A stretch of DNA of 64,000 bases from Thalassoglobus sp. JC818 (GTDB taxonomy: Bacteria; Planctomycetota; Planctomycetia; Planctomycetales; Planctomycetaceae), in NCBI RefSeq assembly GCF_040717535.1, contig NZ_JBFEFI010000007.1, forward strand, positions 62,001 to 126,000, in the 5' to 3' direction. Every line of letters starts with the position of its first letter. Position 1 is the stretch's first letter. Shown in pieces: positions 55,174-63,625 of this stretch. A program made the position numbers and the translations under genes. The notes under the pieces are model-generated. The model saw only the letters and a list, made by a program, of their open reading frames with translations, made no database searches and was not told where the DNA came from.

Positions 55174-55566
55174 ATGCCAAAGTGGATGATGCTGTCTGTT
55201 GCCGTCGCTGTCGCGACGACTGTCGCTGGTTGTACGAATTCAGATCAACAAGCTGCGAGCGACGCTCCAGCTGCAACTGAATCGATGACAGAAACCGCGA
55301 CCGCTACTGATCTGGCCGCTTTCACATCAGGAGACGAAGTGACGTTGGCAGTGCCTGAGATGCACTGTCCGTTCGCTTGCTATCCGAAAGTGAAAGAGAC
55401 ACTCGAAGGAATCGATGGTGTGAGCCTCGTCGAACTCGTTCCACAGGAACAAGAAGGTGTGATCAACGATCGTCGCGTTGTCGTCAAATTCGATGGCGAT
55501 GTCTCATCAGATGTTGCGACCGCTGCACTGACTGACGCTGGATTCAAAGGATCATCAGTCGAGTAA
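55174..55566 (+). CDS. Lipoprotein with HMA-like metal-binding domain
   Basis: 130 aa from the ATG at 55174, where GGAG sits nine bases upstream; an ATG two codons earlier is too close. Lipobox at TVAGC. A Ser/Thr/Ala linker leads to a ferredoxin-like HMA domain (VTLAVPEMHCPFACYPKVKE). Here the usual C-x2-C of copper chaperones is C-x3-C. The rest keeps the fold: LEGIDGVSLVELVPQ, RRVVVKFDGDV and ALTDAGFKGS. It probably binds a metal outside the inner membrane, though the changed spacing makes this unsure. Confidence 0.82.
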   Translation: MPKWMMLSVAVAVATTVAGCTNSDQQAASDAPAATESMTETATATDLAAFTSGDEVTLAVPEMHCPFACYPKVKETLEGIDGVSLVELVPQEQEGVINDRRVVVKFDGDVSSDVATAALTDAGFKGSSVE

Positions 55567-55595
55567 TTCGCTGCAGTGAATGATCAGAATCGATC

Positions 55596-55630
55596 AAAGA
55601 GCCCGACGGCAATTGTCGACGGGCTCTTTT
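55596..55630. terminator. Bidirectional intrinsic terminator
   Basis: AAAGAGCCCG (55596-55605) and CGGGCTCTTT (55620-55629) pair fully. The plus side ends in TTTT, and the minus side in CTTTG. It lies between the convergent HMA lipoprotein and MscS genes and can serve both. Confidence 0.82.
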
Positions 55631-55674
55631 CAGTTTCAGACTGTCGTACCGAAGCAATGAAAAGGCGCTGGCAG

Positions 55675-57084
55675 CTACTGTTTCTCTTCGGTGTCAAGCA
55701 AGTTCGCTCCCTTTTCAGGCGGCGACGATTCTTGCGCCTGCTTCTCGATTTCCTCGATTTCGCTGCTGAAGCCACCTTCAGATTCATTCTGCACGGTTTC
55801 CGGTTCAACAGAAGGCAGCGGTTTTGAAGACTTCTGTTCGACCGGATGTCTTGTTTGACGCTGATCGTCAATCATTGTGATCGGAATTCCCTTCGGAAAG
55901 ATTACTTCTCTCGCTTCGTCCGGCATCGTTAATCCAGCATCAGAAATCGCCCGCTTGGTCAGGCGAATGACCGACGAGCGAACCTTAGCCGCACTGTATT
56001 GGCTGCCATCAATCCAGGCGTAAACGCGAAGGTTCACGGTCGATGTGCCAAGCTCTTCCACCAGCACCATTGGTTCTGGATCGTTGAGAATCGCTTCGTG
56101 TCCTTCCAGCATCTGCTGAATGACTTCCTGTGCTTTCGAGGCAGAATCGAGATAGTCGATCCCAACCAGAAAGTCGAATCGCCGTTTCGGATTGGCAGTG
56201 AAATTCTTGATAACGTTTTTGTAAATCGTGGCATTCGGAATCTGAACGTGATTGCCGTCCAATGTCATCAGCAAAGTGCCTCGAGTGGTGACTCGCTGCA
56301 CGACTCCTTCGTGACCGCCCACCAGGATCAGATCGCCCAGCGAGAACGGGCGTTGAATGCTGATCAGAATGCTTGCGAGAAAATTCTCCGCGATGTCGCG
56401 AAACGCAATTCCGATCACGATACCGATCAAACCCGTTCCGCCGAGCACTGTCATGGCGATTTGCGTCAGCCCGGAGATTCTGAGGATCAGATAGATTCCA
56501 AAAAGAAAGACTGGAATTGCCACCGCTCGAGAGATCACATGTCGCAGAAGTGGGCTCGGGAGTCGGTTCTCGAAGAGCGCAAAAGCGATCCGCATCGACA
56601 TCGTTGCGAAGACCCAGGTCAGCCCGAACAGGAGTAAGCCCAAGAGAAGCAGGGGAGTTGCTTGAATTGCTTCCCGTCCCATTCTCTGAATCTCAATCCA
56701 GGCAGGAGTGAAATCCCAGATGCTTTTATGGCTGACGTGAATTTTGTTGACGACAGCCACAACGTCCTGAGTGTTGCGTGCCAGATCACCCGCCCACTTT
56801 CGATGTTCTTCAGTCTCTGCTTCTCCGTTCAGAAAAGCCACACCTTCCTTCACGTCGACTTCCGGACGAAGAAACCAATCGGTCGCTCGCAGAATATTCT
56901 CCAGCCGCTCTTCAATCATCTGATCGGTGACCGCCGGTTGAACCTCAACGTCGGACGGAGCAGATTTCACCGCTTCAATTTCGGCATCCGTTGCGAATTG
57001 GTTGGGGGCATCATCTTGTGCGAGGCTAGTGAGGGCGGTGCAGAAAACCGATCCCAGAATGACCACGAGTATCCGTAACTTCAT
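55675..57084 (-). CDS. MscS-type mechanosensitive channel with N-terminal BON domain
   Basis: 469 aa from the ATG at 57084. Signal peptide (ILVVILGSVFCTALTSLA), then a BON domain (VDVKEGVAFLNGEAETEEHR, around residues 75-115). Three to four membrane helices follow. The pore helix is MTVLGGTGLIGIVIGIAFRDIAENF, followed by the MscS beta domain (RPFSLGDLILVGGHEGVVQR, QIPNATIYKNVIKNF). The C-terminal tail is acidic and Pro-rich. MscS channels open on membrane stretch during osmotic downshock. The BON domain probably sits in the periplasm and could bind lipid. Confidence 0.92.
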   Translation of the reverse strand: MKLRILVVILGSVFCTALTSLAQDDAPNQFATDAEIEAVKSAPSDVEVQPAVTDQMIEERLENILRATDWFLRPEVDVKEGVAFLNGEAETEEHRKWAGDLARNTQDVVAVVNKIHVSHKSIWDFTPAWIEIQRMGREAIQATPLLLLGLLLFGLTWVFATMSMRIAFALFENRLPSPLLRHVISRAVAIPVFLFGIYLILRISGLTQIAMTVLGGTGLIGIVIGIAFRDIAENFLASILISIQRPFSLGDLILVGGHEGVVQRVTTRGTLLMTLDGNHVQIPNATIYKNVIKNFTANPKRRFDFLVGIDYLDSASKAQEVIQQMLEGHEAILNDPEPMVLVEELGTSTVNLRVYAWIDGSQYSAAKVRSSVIRLTKRAISDAGLTMPDEAREVIFPKGIPITMIDDQRQTRHPVEQKSSKPLPSVEPETVQNESEGGFSSEIEEIEKQAQESSPPEKGANLLDTEEKQ

Positions 57085-57293
57085 CACTCGGTCCGTATTG
57101 TTCGTTGTCTGTGGAAGCAAGTCGCCGGCGATCGCTGTCGTGATTGGAAATGGTACACTTGGCAATTGTGTCCCATTTCATGCTTCCGGGGCATCCTTCG
57201 AATTGAGTCGGATTGATTCACGTTTGAAGCAATTTCGATCATGATGAGTTTGTCATTTGAAGTCAGTTCGTCAACTCTGTCTGCCTGAAGGAC

Positions 57294-57860
57294 ATGTCGA
57301 TGGCGTCGAAAGTCAATTCTCTGCTTGTTGTTGTCGTGGTGATTTGTCTGTCGCTGAGTTGCCGACCAGCGCATGGAGAAAGAGGAGTACGTTCGAGTAG
57401 CGCTTCCTGGACGATTGTCTCTGAGGACCCTGTTCCGGGTATTTCTAAAGCGACCGTCGAAGCTGTCACACTTCGAATGGGCGCTCCGGAACCGCTGAAG
57501 GTCGTCTTCTGGTGCGCTGATGCATCAGGCAGTTCCATGCGGAGTAGTGCGGACAAGGACTCAGCGGTTTCCGAAGGTGTTTTCTCGCTTCAGGGTGACG
57601 AAATCCCGATTCGCTGCGAAACTAAAGACGGACGCACTGCCTCAGTGATGATCGAAGACCACTTACTTCATACTGATCAAGGCACGTTGTTTCTCATCAC
57701 GAAGGGATCGTCAGAGGTCAAAGTCTTGCAGCTGGATGTCGACGTCATGAGGCTTCCGACTTCGGTCGATGGCTTGCGTGACTATGCGAAGAGCAATGAA
57801 AAAATCGTCAATTTCTTCGCTGGCGAAGAGAAAGCCTCGGACGCAAGTAGCACGCAGTGA
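57294..57860 (+). CDS. Lipoprotein of unknown function
   Basis: 188 aa. GAAGGAC precedes the ATG at 57294. Hydrophobic signal ending in the lipobox LSLSC. The mature part has a beta-sandwich rhythm (LKVVFWCADASGSS, GRTASVMIEDHLLHT, TLFLITKGSSEVKVLQLDV) and ends with a Lys/Ser tail. Contains one further Cys pair. No family recognised. Divergent from the MscS gene. Confidence 0.72.
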   Translation: MSMASKVNSLLVVVVVICLSLSCRPAHGERGVRSSSASWTIVSEDPVPGISKATVEAVTLRMGAPEPLKVVFWCADASGSSMRSSADKDSAVSEGVFSLQGDEIPIRCETKDGRTASVMIEDHLLHTDQGTLFLITKGSSEVKVLQLDVDVMRLPTSVDGLRDYAKSNEKIVNFFAGEEKASDASSTQ

Positions 57861-57931
57861 TGAGCTTCAATCCGATACCACCTTGTCCTGCCGAGTTGGA
57901 AGCCCGACAGTAACGTCTTTAAAGTGAGTCA

Positions 57932-58564
57932 ATGTATCGAGTCGTCGAATTACTTGCCGTCGTTTCCAGTGCGTTTTACGGAGTTCTGCTGGCCCGTCGT
58001 CATCACATGGATTTCGTGGGCGTGTTCTGCCTTGCGTTCGTTGTTGCATTTGGCGGCGGGACACTCCGCGATCTCTTTCTCGATCGACATCCATTGTTTT
58101 GGATTCGAGAGGAATATTATCCGATCATTGTCTTCGTGATTGCTTTAATAAGCTCCGTTCTGAAGACCGTTCCCGTTCACCTGGAGCGGTATCTCAGTAT
58201 TCCCGATGCTTTGGGACTCGGGTTGTTCAGCGTCGTCGGAACGAGTGCTGCGATCGATTACGGAACGTCATGGTTCATTGCATCATTGCTCGGAGTTGTC
58301 ACCGGGACGTTTGGGGGTGTGATGGGAGACGTCATTTGCAACCGTGTTCCCAGCTTGTTTCGGCCAGCTCCGTTGTTCGCGACTTGTTCGTTCGTGGGAA
58401 GTTGGATCTATATCCTGATGCGTTCCGTTGCATCGCTGGAGACTTTCGCTGCCCCAGTGGCGATTGCAGTCATCGTCGCGTTCCGATTGATTTCGATTCG
58501 ATTTCATCTCTATTTGCCGCATGTTGGTGATGAGGTTTCGGATCTCGGACAGAACGACGGATGA
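57932..58564 (+). CDS. TRIC / UPF0126-family membrane channel protein
   Basis: 210 aa. Seven hydrophobic helices. The paired Gly-rich motifs VAFGGGTLRDLF and GTFGGVMGDVICNRVP are those of the bacterial TRIC (YadS-like) family, two repeats of three helices plus one. Homologues are trimeric monovalent-cation channels. 71 bases after the lipoprotein gene. Confidence 0.92.
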   Translation: MYRVVELLAVVSSAFYGVLLARRHHMDFVGVFCLAFVVAFGGGTLRDLFLDRHPLFWIREEYYPIIVFVIALISSVLKTVPVHLERYLSIPDALGLGLFSVVGTSAAIDYGTSWFIASLLGVVTGTFGGVMGDVICNRVPSLFRPAPLFATCSFVGSWIYILMRSVASLETFAAPVAIAVIVAFRLISIRFHLYLPHVGDEVSDLGQNDG

Positions 58565-58843
58565 CAAGCGAGCGGATCGCATCGCAAGATCTGATTCTCG
58601 ACGGCTCAGAGAAAAAACGCATTTTTCGAAATTGTCGCGGTCACATTCTTCGTTTCGGGGTTTTATGAGTATTCCCCCCGATTGAGACGAAGACTTCTCC
58701 ATGAGTCCGCGTTGTCAGTGAGTTTGCTGCTTGCTGCAATTGCAATCCCCAGAGAGACAGGCCTCACTCAGTCATTCGCCGATGCTCGGTTCTCTCGTTT
58801 TCTCAGAAGTGTGAAAACAGATGGTGAGCGTCGAAGGACACGC

Positions 58844-59263
58844 ATGGAGATCTGTTCGATGGAGAATCCTGATTCAGCTCACCGCTTTCGCTGTAAGAAT
58901 GGCCACAATCTGCGGGCAAGCCATCAGAAGAGCGGGCTGGTGATCAACTGTCCCGCTTGCGGTATCCCGGTCAGAGTCCCGCGTCCGCAGCAGAAATCAA
59001 TGAGTGAAACGGGGGCTCTTCGCCTTTTGAACGAACTCGAGTTGGAAACTCCTGAAACAAAGTCCGAACCGGTTCGATCAACTCCGCCAATGGCCACGAA
59101 GCCAGAGAATCCCGCGGAGCGTCCATGTCCTCGCTGTAGCCATCCGGTCACGAAGCAGTTTCGAGTCTGTCCCTCTTGTCAATTAATTCTGGAGTCGACC
59201 AAGAGCGGATTTCGGAACGCTTACAAAGCTGCTTTGCGGTCACTCGGGCGTCCCAGAGCCTAA
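58844..59263 (+). CDS. Small protein with two zinc-ribbon modules
   Basis: 139 aa from the ATG at 58844, where AAGGA lies six bases upstream; the frame runs further upstream without a good start. The first module is FRCKNGHNLRASHQKSGLVINCPACG: C-x3-H, then C-x2-C. The second is PCPRCSHPVTKQFRVCPSCQ: C-x2-C-x10-C-x2-C. A Pro/Lys-rich linker separates them. It is probably a structural zinc protein; nothing more specific can be said. Confidence 0.75.
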   Translation: MEICSMENPDSAHRFRCKNGHNLRASHQKSGLVINCPACGIPVRVPRPQQKSMSETGALRLLNELELETPETKSEPVRSTPPMATKPENPAERPCPRCSHPVTKQFRVCPSCQLILESTKSGFRNAYKAALRSLGRPRA

Positions 59264-59298
59264 TCCGGTTCCAAATATTCTTCGCGTCACGCTTTGAG

Positions 59299-60456
59299 CT
59301 ACGAATTCGAAAGCTCGATCGTTCTGCCTCGCCAGTGAACTGCGTTTCTTCTCCAGCGATGAATGAGAGCTGCCGAGAATGTACAGATCACTGGAAACGC
59401 AGAGAGCGGGAAGCACAATGCTTTCGCAACTCGCAGCGTGCAGAGTTGTGTTGCGGGAATCAGCAGCAGAGCCTGAATGATGTAAGTCGCCAGACCGGAA
59501 GCGATCATGAGCGGACTTTGCTCAACGATCCCAACGATCGCTGTAGCGATGGGAATCCAATACATAAAGATTGGAAGCCACATCGCAAAGAGTGCCATCC
59601 AGGCGCGTGGCATCACGCCCAGAATGTTTTTCGTCAGCCCCCAAAATGCATGGTGATTGCTTTTGAAGAGCCGAACATGCAAAAGTTCCGGGGCGAGCCA
59701 TAACCGAACTCGCAGTCCGTTCTGGCGTACCCGATTTGCAATGGAGACATCGTCGAGCATTTCTGCCTTGATGCAGTCCATTGCTCCAATCTCTTCGAGA
59801 GTTTTCTTCCGTGCCAAAATGAATGCACCCGCACCAGCTGCATGTGGAGATGAGTCGCTATTCACATTCTGAAAGAGAAAGTGCACAACACCTGCGATCA
59901 GCGCATGAGGCAGCAGCACGTTTTCCCAGAATGAGTGAAAATCAAACCGCGGGCCGAGGCTGAGCATGTCGAGTTGCTCAGCTTGTGCTGACTGAATCGC
60001 GGTTGCGAAACACTCCGGTGAATGAACAACATCCGCATCAGTCAGGACGATCCAGTCGTGACTGGCAACGAGCCGGCCCTGTTCCATCGCATTCGCTTTC
60101 CCGAGCCAACCCTTTGCGAGTGGTGGATCGTGAATCACGGTCACGCGATCATCTTTGGCAGCATACTCGTCCGCAATCTCTCCGGTTCGATCAGAAGAGT
60201 GATCGTTAATAACAATCACTTCTAAAGCCACATTCTTCTGAGCGAGGATGGAATCAAGCCCTTTCGCCAAGTCGAGTTCTTCATCGCGAGCAGGCACGAT
60301 AACACTGACAGGTCCAAGTTGTTCCTCTGCCAGTTGGATCGGGCGGGCATGTATAGAAAGGTTGCTCCGGCGAACTGTGATCAGATAGGCAACTCCGAGG
60401 AAGGTCGAAATACCAGCTGCGACCCACGTACAGACAAGCAACACGGTATCAATCAT
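59299..60456 (-). CDS. Membrane glycosyltransferase, family 2 (HpnB-like)
   Basis: 385 aa. A first membrane helix, then the GT2 core: VSVIVPARDEE, VIVINDHSSDRTGE, DWIVLTDADVVH (DxD), and MLDDVSIANRVRQNGLRVRL. Two or three C-terminal helices, ending with WRGR. The pattern matches the hopanoid-associated HpnB-type transferases, but hopanoid genes are not present here, so the acceptor is unknown. It lies 38 bases after the SRPBCC gene on the same strand. Confidence 0.88.
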   Translation of the reverse strand: MIDTVLLVCTWVAAGISTFLGVAYLITVRRSNLSIHARPIQLAEEQLGPVSVIVPARDEELDLAKGLDSILAQKNVALEVIVINDHSSDRTGEIADEYAAKDDRVTVIHDPPLAKGWLGKANAMEQGRLVASHDWIVLTDADVVHSPECFATAIQSAQAEQLDMLSLGPRFDFHSFWENVLLPHALIAGVVHFLFQNVNSDSSPHAAGAGAFILARKKTLEEIGAMDCIKAEMLDDVSIANRVRQNGLRVRLWLAPELLHVRLFKSNHHAFWGLTKNILGVMPRAWMALFAMWLPIFMYWIPIATAIVGIVEQSPLMIASGLATYIIQALLLIPATQLCTLRVAKALCFPLSAFPVICTFSAALIHRWRRNAVHWRGRTIELSNS

Positions 60457-60494
60457 GTCCGGGTCTTTATCTCAAAGTGCAATTCAAGCTCTGA

Positions 60495-61424
60495 TCACTT
60501 AAGTGGCAAATAGATGTCTGTGCGAAGTTCAGAAGAGTCTGTGTTGCACGGATCATTCAAGTAAATCTCATAGCCGCCGCATTTGTTTTGTTTGAGCTTT
60601 TTATAACGCGCAAACTGATGTGCCGCACTCCACGCGTTTCCGAGATGTCGATAGGCACCCTGATGTTCAACCGCCAATGCTTTGCAGGGAGGAAGTACCC
60701 AATTGGACATCCCTTCCGGGAGTCTCGCGGAGTTGGAAACCACAAATCCGCTGGTGTAGTCGAAAGTGCGTCGTTTCATGTCCATTTCATGGTAGACGGA
60801 CAGCGGACCGCTGACGATTGGAATGCTGCTTTCCTCAAGACGCTGTTTCGATTCGGAAATCGCCTCTTCCATTGACGGCCCGACATCACTGAATGAGCAC
60901 TTGTTTCGGATACCAAACATGGTGAGTGGCCCAACGGACTCAATTCCGCGAATGTTCGTTTGCGATTCGACGGTGCCTGTCTCGATCCACTCTTTGAGCA
61001 TCATCAGGCCCCGCTCATAATCCATCCCAATGTACAACTCTAAACTCGACTTCATCCAGAACAGGAACCATGGCAGGTTGCCCAGCATTTGCCACGTGAC
61101 TTCAGTGCCTTCCTGAACGGGAGTCAGCAGAAACCGAACTTCGGAGACCGACTTGAAAGGTTTGATGAATCGAATCTCGTCTTCGATCAGTTCTCCCGGT
61201 TCAAGGTTGAGGTGTTCGAGTTCACCAGCCCCCACAATCTCGCCACTCCAGGCATATGTCGAGCCAACACTTTTCGAGTCATCAGAGACGGTGACTCTCG
61301 CACTCGGCTCAGCACACAGCCACGGAGACCAAATCGTCCAGTTCGAATAGTCAACGACCTTGTCGTACACCTCGTCGGGTGGAGCTTTAATCTGGATCGA
61401 ACGACTGACTTGATAGCTTGGCAT
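60495..61424 (-). CDS. SRPBCC domain fused to a GyrI-like domain
   Basis: 309 aa. The N-terminal 150 residues form a START/SRPBCC fold (VSRSIQIKAPPDEVYDKVVD, NWTIWSPWL). The C-terminal 150 residues form a GyrI-like / AraC effector-binding fold (IESVGPLTMFGIRNK, ALAVEHQGAYRHLGNAW, EIYLNDPCNT, TDIYLPLK). GyrI-like domains bind small molecules. The protein has no DNA-binding domain. Ligand unknown. Confidence 0.9.
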   Translation of the reverse strand: MPSYQVSRSIQIKAPPDEVYDKVVDYSNWTIWSPWLCAEPSARVTVSDDSKSVGSTYAWSGEIVGAGELEHLNLEPGELIEDEIRFIKPFKSVSEVRFLLTPVQEGTEVTWQMLGNLPWFLFWMKSSLELYIGMDYERGLMMLKEWIETGTVESQTNIRGIESVGPLTMFGIRNKCSFSDVGPSMEEAISESKQRLEESSIPIVSGPLSVYHEMDMKRRTFDYTSGFVVSNSARLPEGMSNWVLPPCKALAVEHQGAYRHLGNAWSAAHQFARYKKLKQNKCGGYEIYLNDPCNTDSSELRTDIYLPLK

Positions 61425-61504
61425 GATTGGCCTCGTTGAAGAAATGAGCGGAAATCAACAAACAGAAGAAGACCCAGCAATCAGACCGCACTCAAAGAGA
61501 ATAT

Positions 61505-61528
61505 GAACCGGACGGGCTCGCCCGGTTC
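61505..61528 (-). terminator. Hairpin after the 61541 gene
   Basis: GAACCGG (61505-61511) and CCGGTTC (61522-61528) with a G/C-rich loop; on the minus strand the tail is ATATTCTC, not a strong T-run. Between two minus-strand genes, so a partial terminator or RNA processing site. Confidence 0.5.
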
Positions 61529-61540
61529 TGAAGTAAAACG

Positions 61541-62278
61541 TTACGACTCATCTCCTGGCCCGTCGTCGTCGTCGGATTCAGGCTCAGTTGCAGGAACTTT
61601 TTGATCCTCAACCTTCGCAGAATCCGAAGTATTTGTTTTTGGCTGCTGACGAATCATCACCCCAGCAGTGAATAGAATTGGAAGTGCCAGCCAAAGCGCA
61701 CGGTTCGCAGATCCGTCTGGAGGGAATTTGTCCGACTGAAGAAGTGGAAAGATAATGGCAGCCAATAACGGATACATCCCCGCTCCAATCGCTGCAACGA
61801 TTACCAAAGAGATTGCCGAAGTGATCGACATCGCCCGGGAGATAATCAGCGCGAGTGCAAGGGCGATCGCGACGGGCACGAAGAATGCTCCATGAATCGA
61901 AATCGCTTCGATGAATTGGTCTTGTTCGTGGACGCGAAAATAATGCAGCAGGTAGGTCGACGCATATCCTCCGACCGCTCCGCCAACTCCTCCCAGGATG
62001 AATCCTGAGAGCGTGGCAACGGGAATTCCTCGCTTCGCCAATAGGCTGCCGCCGAGAGCAAGACACCCGGCGAATACCGCCCCAATAATTCCCCCCATGA
62101 TCGCATGATGTTTGCGAGCGTTCTCATTCTTGACCGTTTCAAGCTGCGCCGACTGTTCTGTGGTCATCGCATTCGCATCGAGTTGTAGCTCTTTCGGAAT
62201 TTCAAATGGACTTTGATACTCCGTGGCAGCTACTCCAATGACAATCGCAATCAGCGCAAGTGGAAGGATCTTGAGCAC
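61541..62278 (-). CDS. Multi-helix membrane protein of unknown function
   Basis: 245 aa. The start is GTG at 62278 with AAGGA upstream. An N-terminal signal-like helix (LPLALIAIVIGVAA) is followed by a periplasmic segment and five or six helices with Gly-rich packing (GGIIGAVFAGCLALGGSLLA, GFILGGVGGAVGGYASTYLL). A cytoplasmic acidic tail (ESDDDDGPGDES) ends the protein. No family recognised. Confidence 0.75.
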   Translation of the reverse strand: MLKILPLALIAIVIGVAATEYQSPFEIPKELQLDANAMTTEQSAQLETVKNENARKHHAIMGGIIGAVFAGCLALGGSLLAKRGIPVATLSGFILGGVGGAVGGYASTYLLHYFRVHEQDQFIEAISIHGAFFVPVAIALALALIISRAMSITSAISLVIVAAIGAGMYPLLAAIIFPLLQSDKFPPDGSANRALWLALPILFTAGVMIRQQPKTNTSDSAKVEDQKVPATEPESDDDDGPGDES

Positions 62279-62403
62279 GTGAAATTCCTTGTTGTCGATG
62301 AATCTAATTAACTAATACAACGTAATTTGGTATGCGGAAATAAAAGCCACAGTTGCAATCAGCGCTCCATGTGACGAATTGATTGTCGTCAGTCTCCAAG
62401 TTC

Positions 62404-63450
62404 TCACTCGGCTGCTTCAAAGCCATTCTTGTTCAGCTCGACGAATCCCTGTTTGAGTCCCCGAGCGTCGTAGCCAAGATTTCTCAATAGATGCGCTGCA
62501 GAGACAGAGCGAATCCCCCGCGCACAATGTGTGTAGATGATCTGGTCTTTGGGGAGGTCGAGTTCTTCGACGGTCCCGCGTAGTTCTCGTGTCTGCAAAT
62601 CACTCAACGGGAACAGCTGGGCCTGGCTGAGGTGACCAGCATCCCACTCTCTTTGTTCACGGACGTCGAGGAGAATGGCGGTTTTGCTATCAAGAAGGCT
62701 TTTGACTGTCGCCAGTGAGTCTGTGGTTTGACCGACGTCATTCGTCTTCTCAGATTTGCGAAACGTCATGAAGTACGAGGTGTCAAGGAAATCCACTTCG
62801 GACTCGACTTCGAAGCCTGCGTTTTCGATCTCTGCCACAAAAACATCCTGCCCAGCCCGGACATGGTTCATGATCCAGTCAGAGCTTTCACCCTCTTCGC
62901 GGTGAAACTCGACCAGAACGACTCTTCCTTCCGGTTTCAATGCCCGATAGATCGATCGCATCGTCTTGTACGGAAACTCAAAGTGATGGTAGGTATCGCA
63001 GATGAAAGCGACGTCGATAGAGTTTGGCTGCAACTCGACCGAGTCGGGTTTACAGACCTGCCCACGAACCTGATTCAGGCCGGCAGTTCGCGCTGAGGAG
63101 ACGGTGTGGTCAACGAACTCTTTAGCGATGTCGACAGCGATGACCGTTCCGGTTGGCCCTGTCTTTTCAGCGAGCAAATGTGTGAAGAGTCCGGTTCCTG
63201 CTCCAACGTCTGCAATTGTTTCGCCAGCTGTGATGTTGGCTTCCTCGATGATTCTCTGGCGATGGTCGTAGACCTCGCGGCCCTCTTTCTCGAATCGTTC
63301 GACGAAGTCTTTAACATCCGGCGTATCGAAAGAATCGTTGATGCCCGGATTGATGCTTGATTCTTGTCCGAACAGGCTTTGTCCTGATCCAGCAATGATC
63401 AGAGTCAGAGTGGAACACAAAACAAATTTGGAAATCGAGTGAAGACTCAT
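62404..63450 (-). CDS. Exported SAM methyltransferase fused to a rhodanese domain
   Basis: 348 aa. Signal peptide (FVLCSTLTLIIAGSGQSLFGQ). Class I methyltransferase fold at about 65-215: motif I DVGAGTGLF, VIAVDIAKEFVD, and VLVEFHREEG. A rhodanese domain follows at about 245-345, with the active loop CARGIR in YTHCARGIRSVSAAHLL. A cytoplasmic cofactor (SAM) enzyme carrying an export signal is unusual but recurs in planctomycete annotation. The Cys of the rhodanese loop is intact, so it may still transfer sulfur. Confidence 0.88.
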   Translation of the reverse strand: MSLHSISKFVLCSTLTLIIAGSGQSLFGQESSINPGINDSFDTPDVKDFVERFEKEGREVYDHRQRIIEEANITAGETIADVGAGTGLFTHLLAEKTGPTGTVIAVDIAKEFVDHTVSSARTAGLNQVRGQVCKPDSVELQPNSIDVAFICDTYHHFEFPYKTMRSIYRALKPEGRVVLVEFHREEGESSDWIMNHVRAGQDVFVAEIENAGFEVESEVDFLDTSYFMTFRKSEKTNDVGQTTDSLATVKSLLDSKTAILLDVREQREWDAGHLSQAQLFPLSDLQTRELRGTVEELDLPKDQIIYTHCARGIRSVSAAHLLRNLGYDARGLKQGFVELNKNGFEAAE

Positions 63451-63625
63451 GGGGGTAACGTTCTTTCGGTCGATCGTGATGTCTGAGGGAAGTCGTTGTG
63501 CCCTTTAGAACTGTTGCAGCAGCAAGTCGTTGTATCAACGCATTATGCAAGAGAGTGAATCCGTTCGACAAGCGACGCAGTTGTTCGGCACTCGACATTG
63601 GGAAGTCACCGTCTGCTCGTGCACA

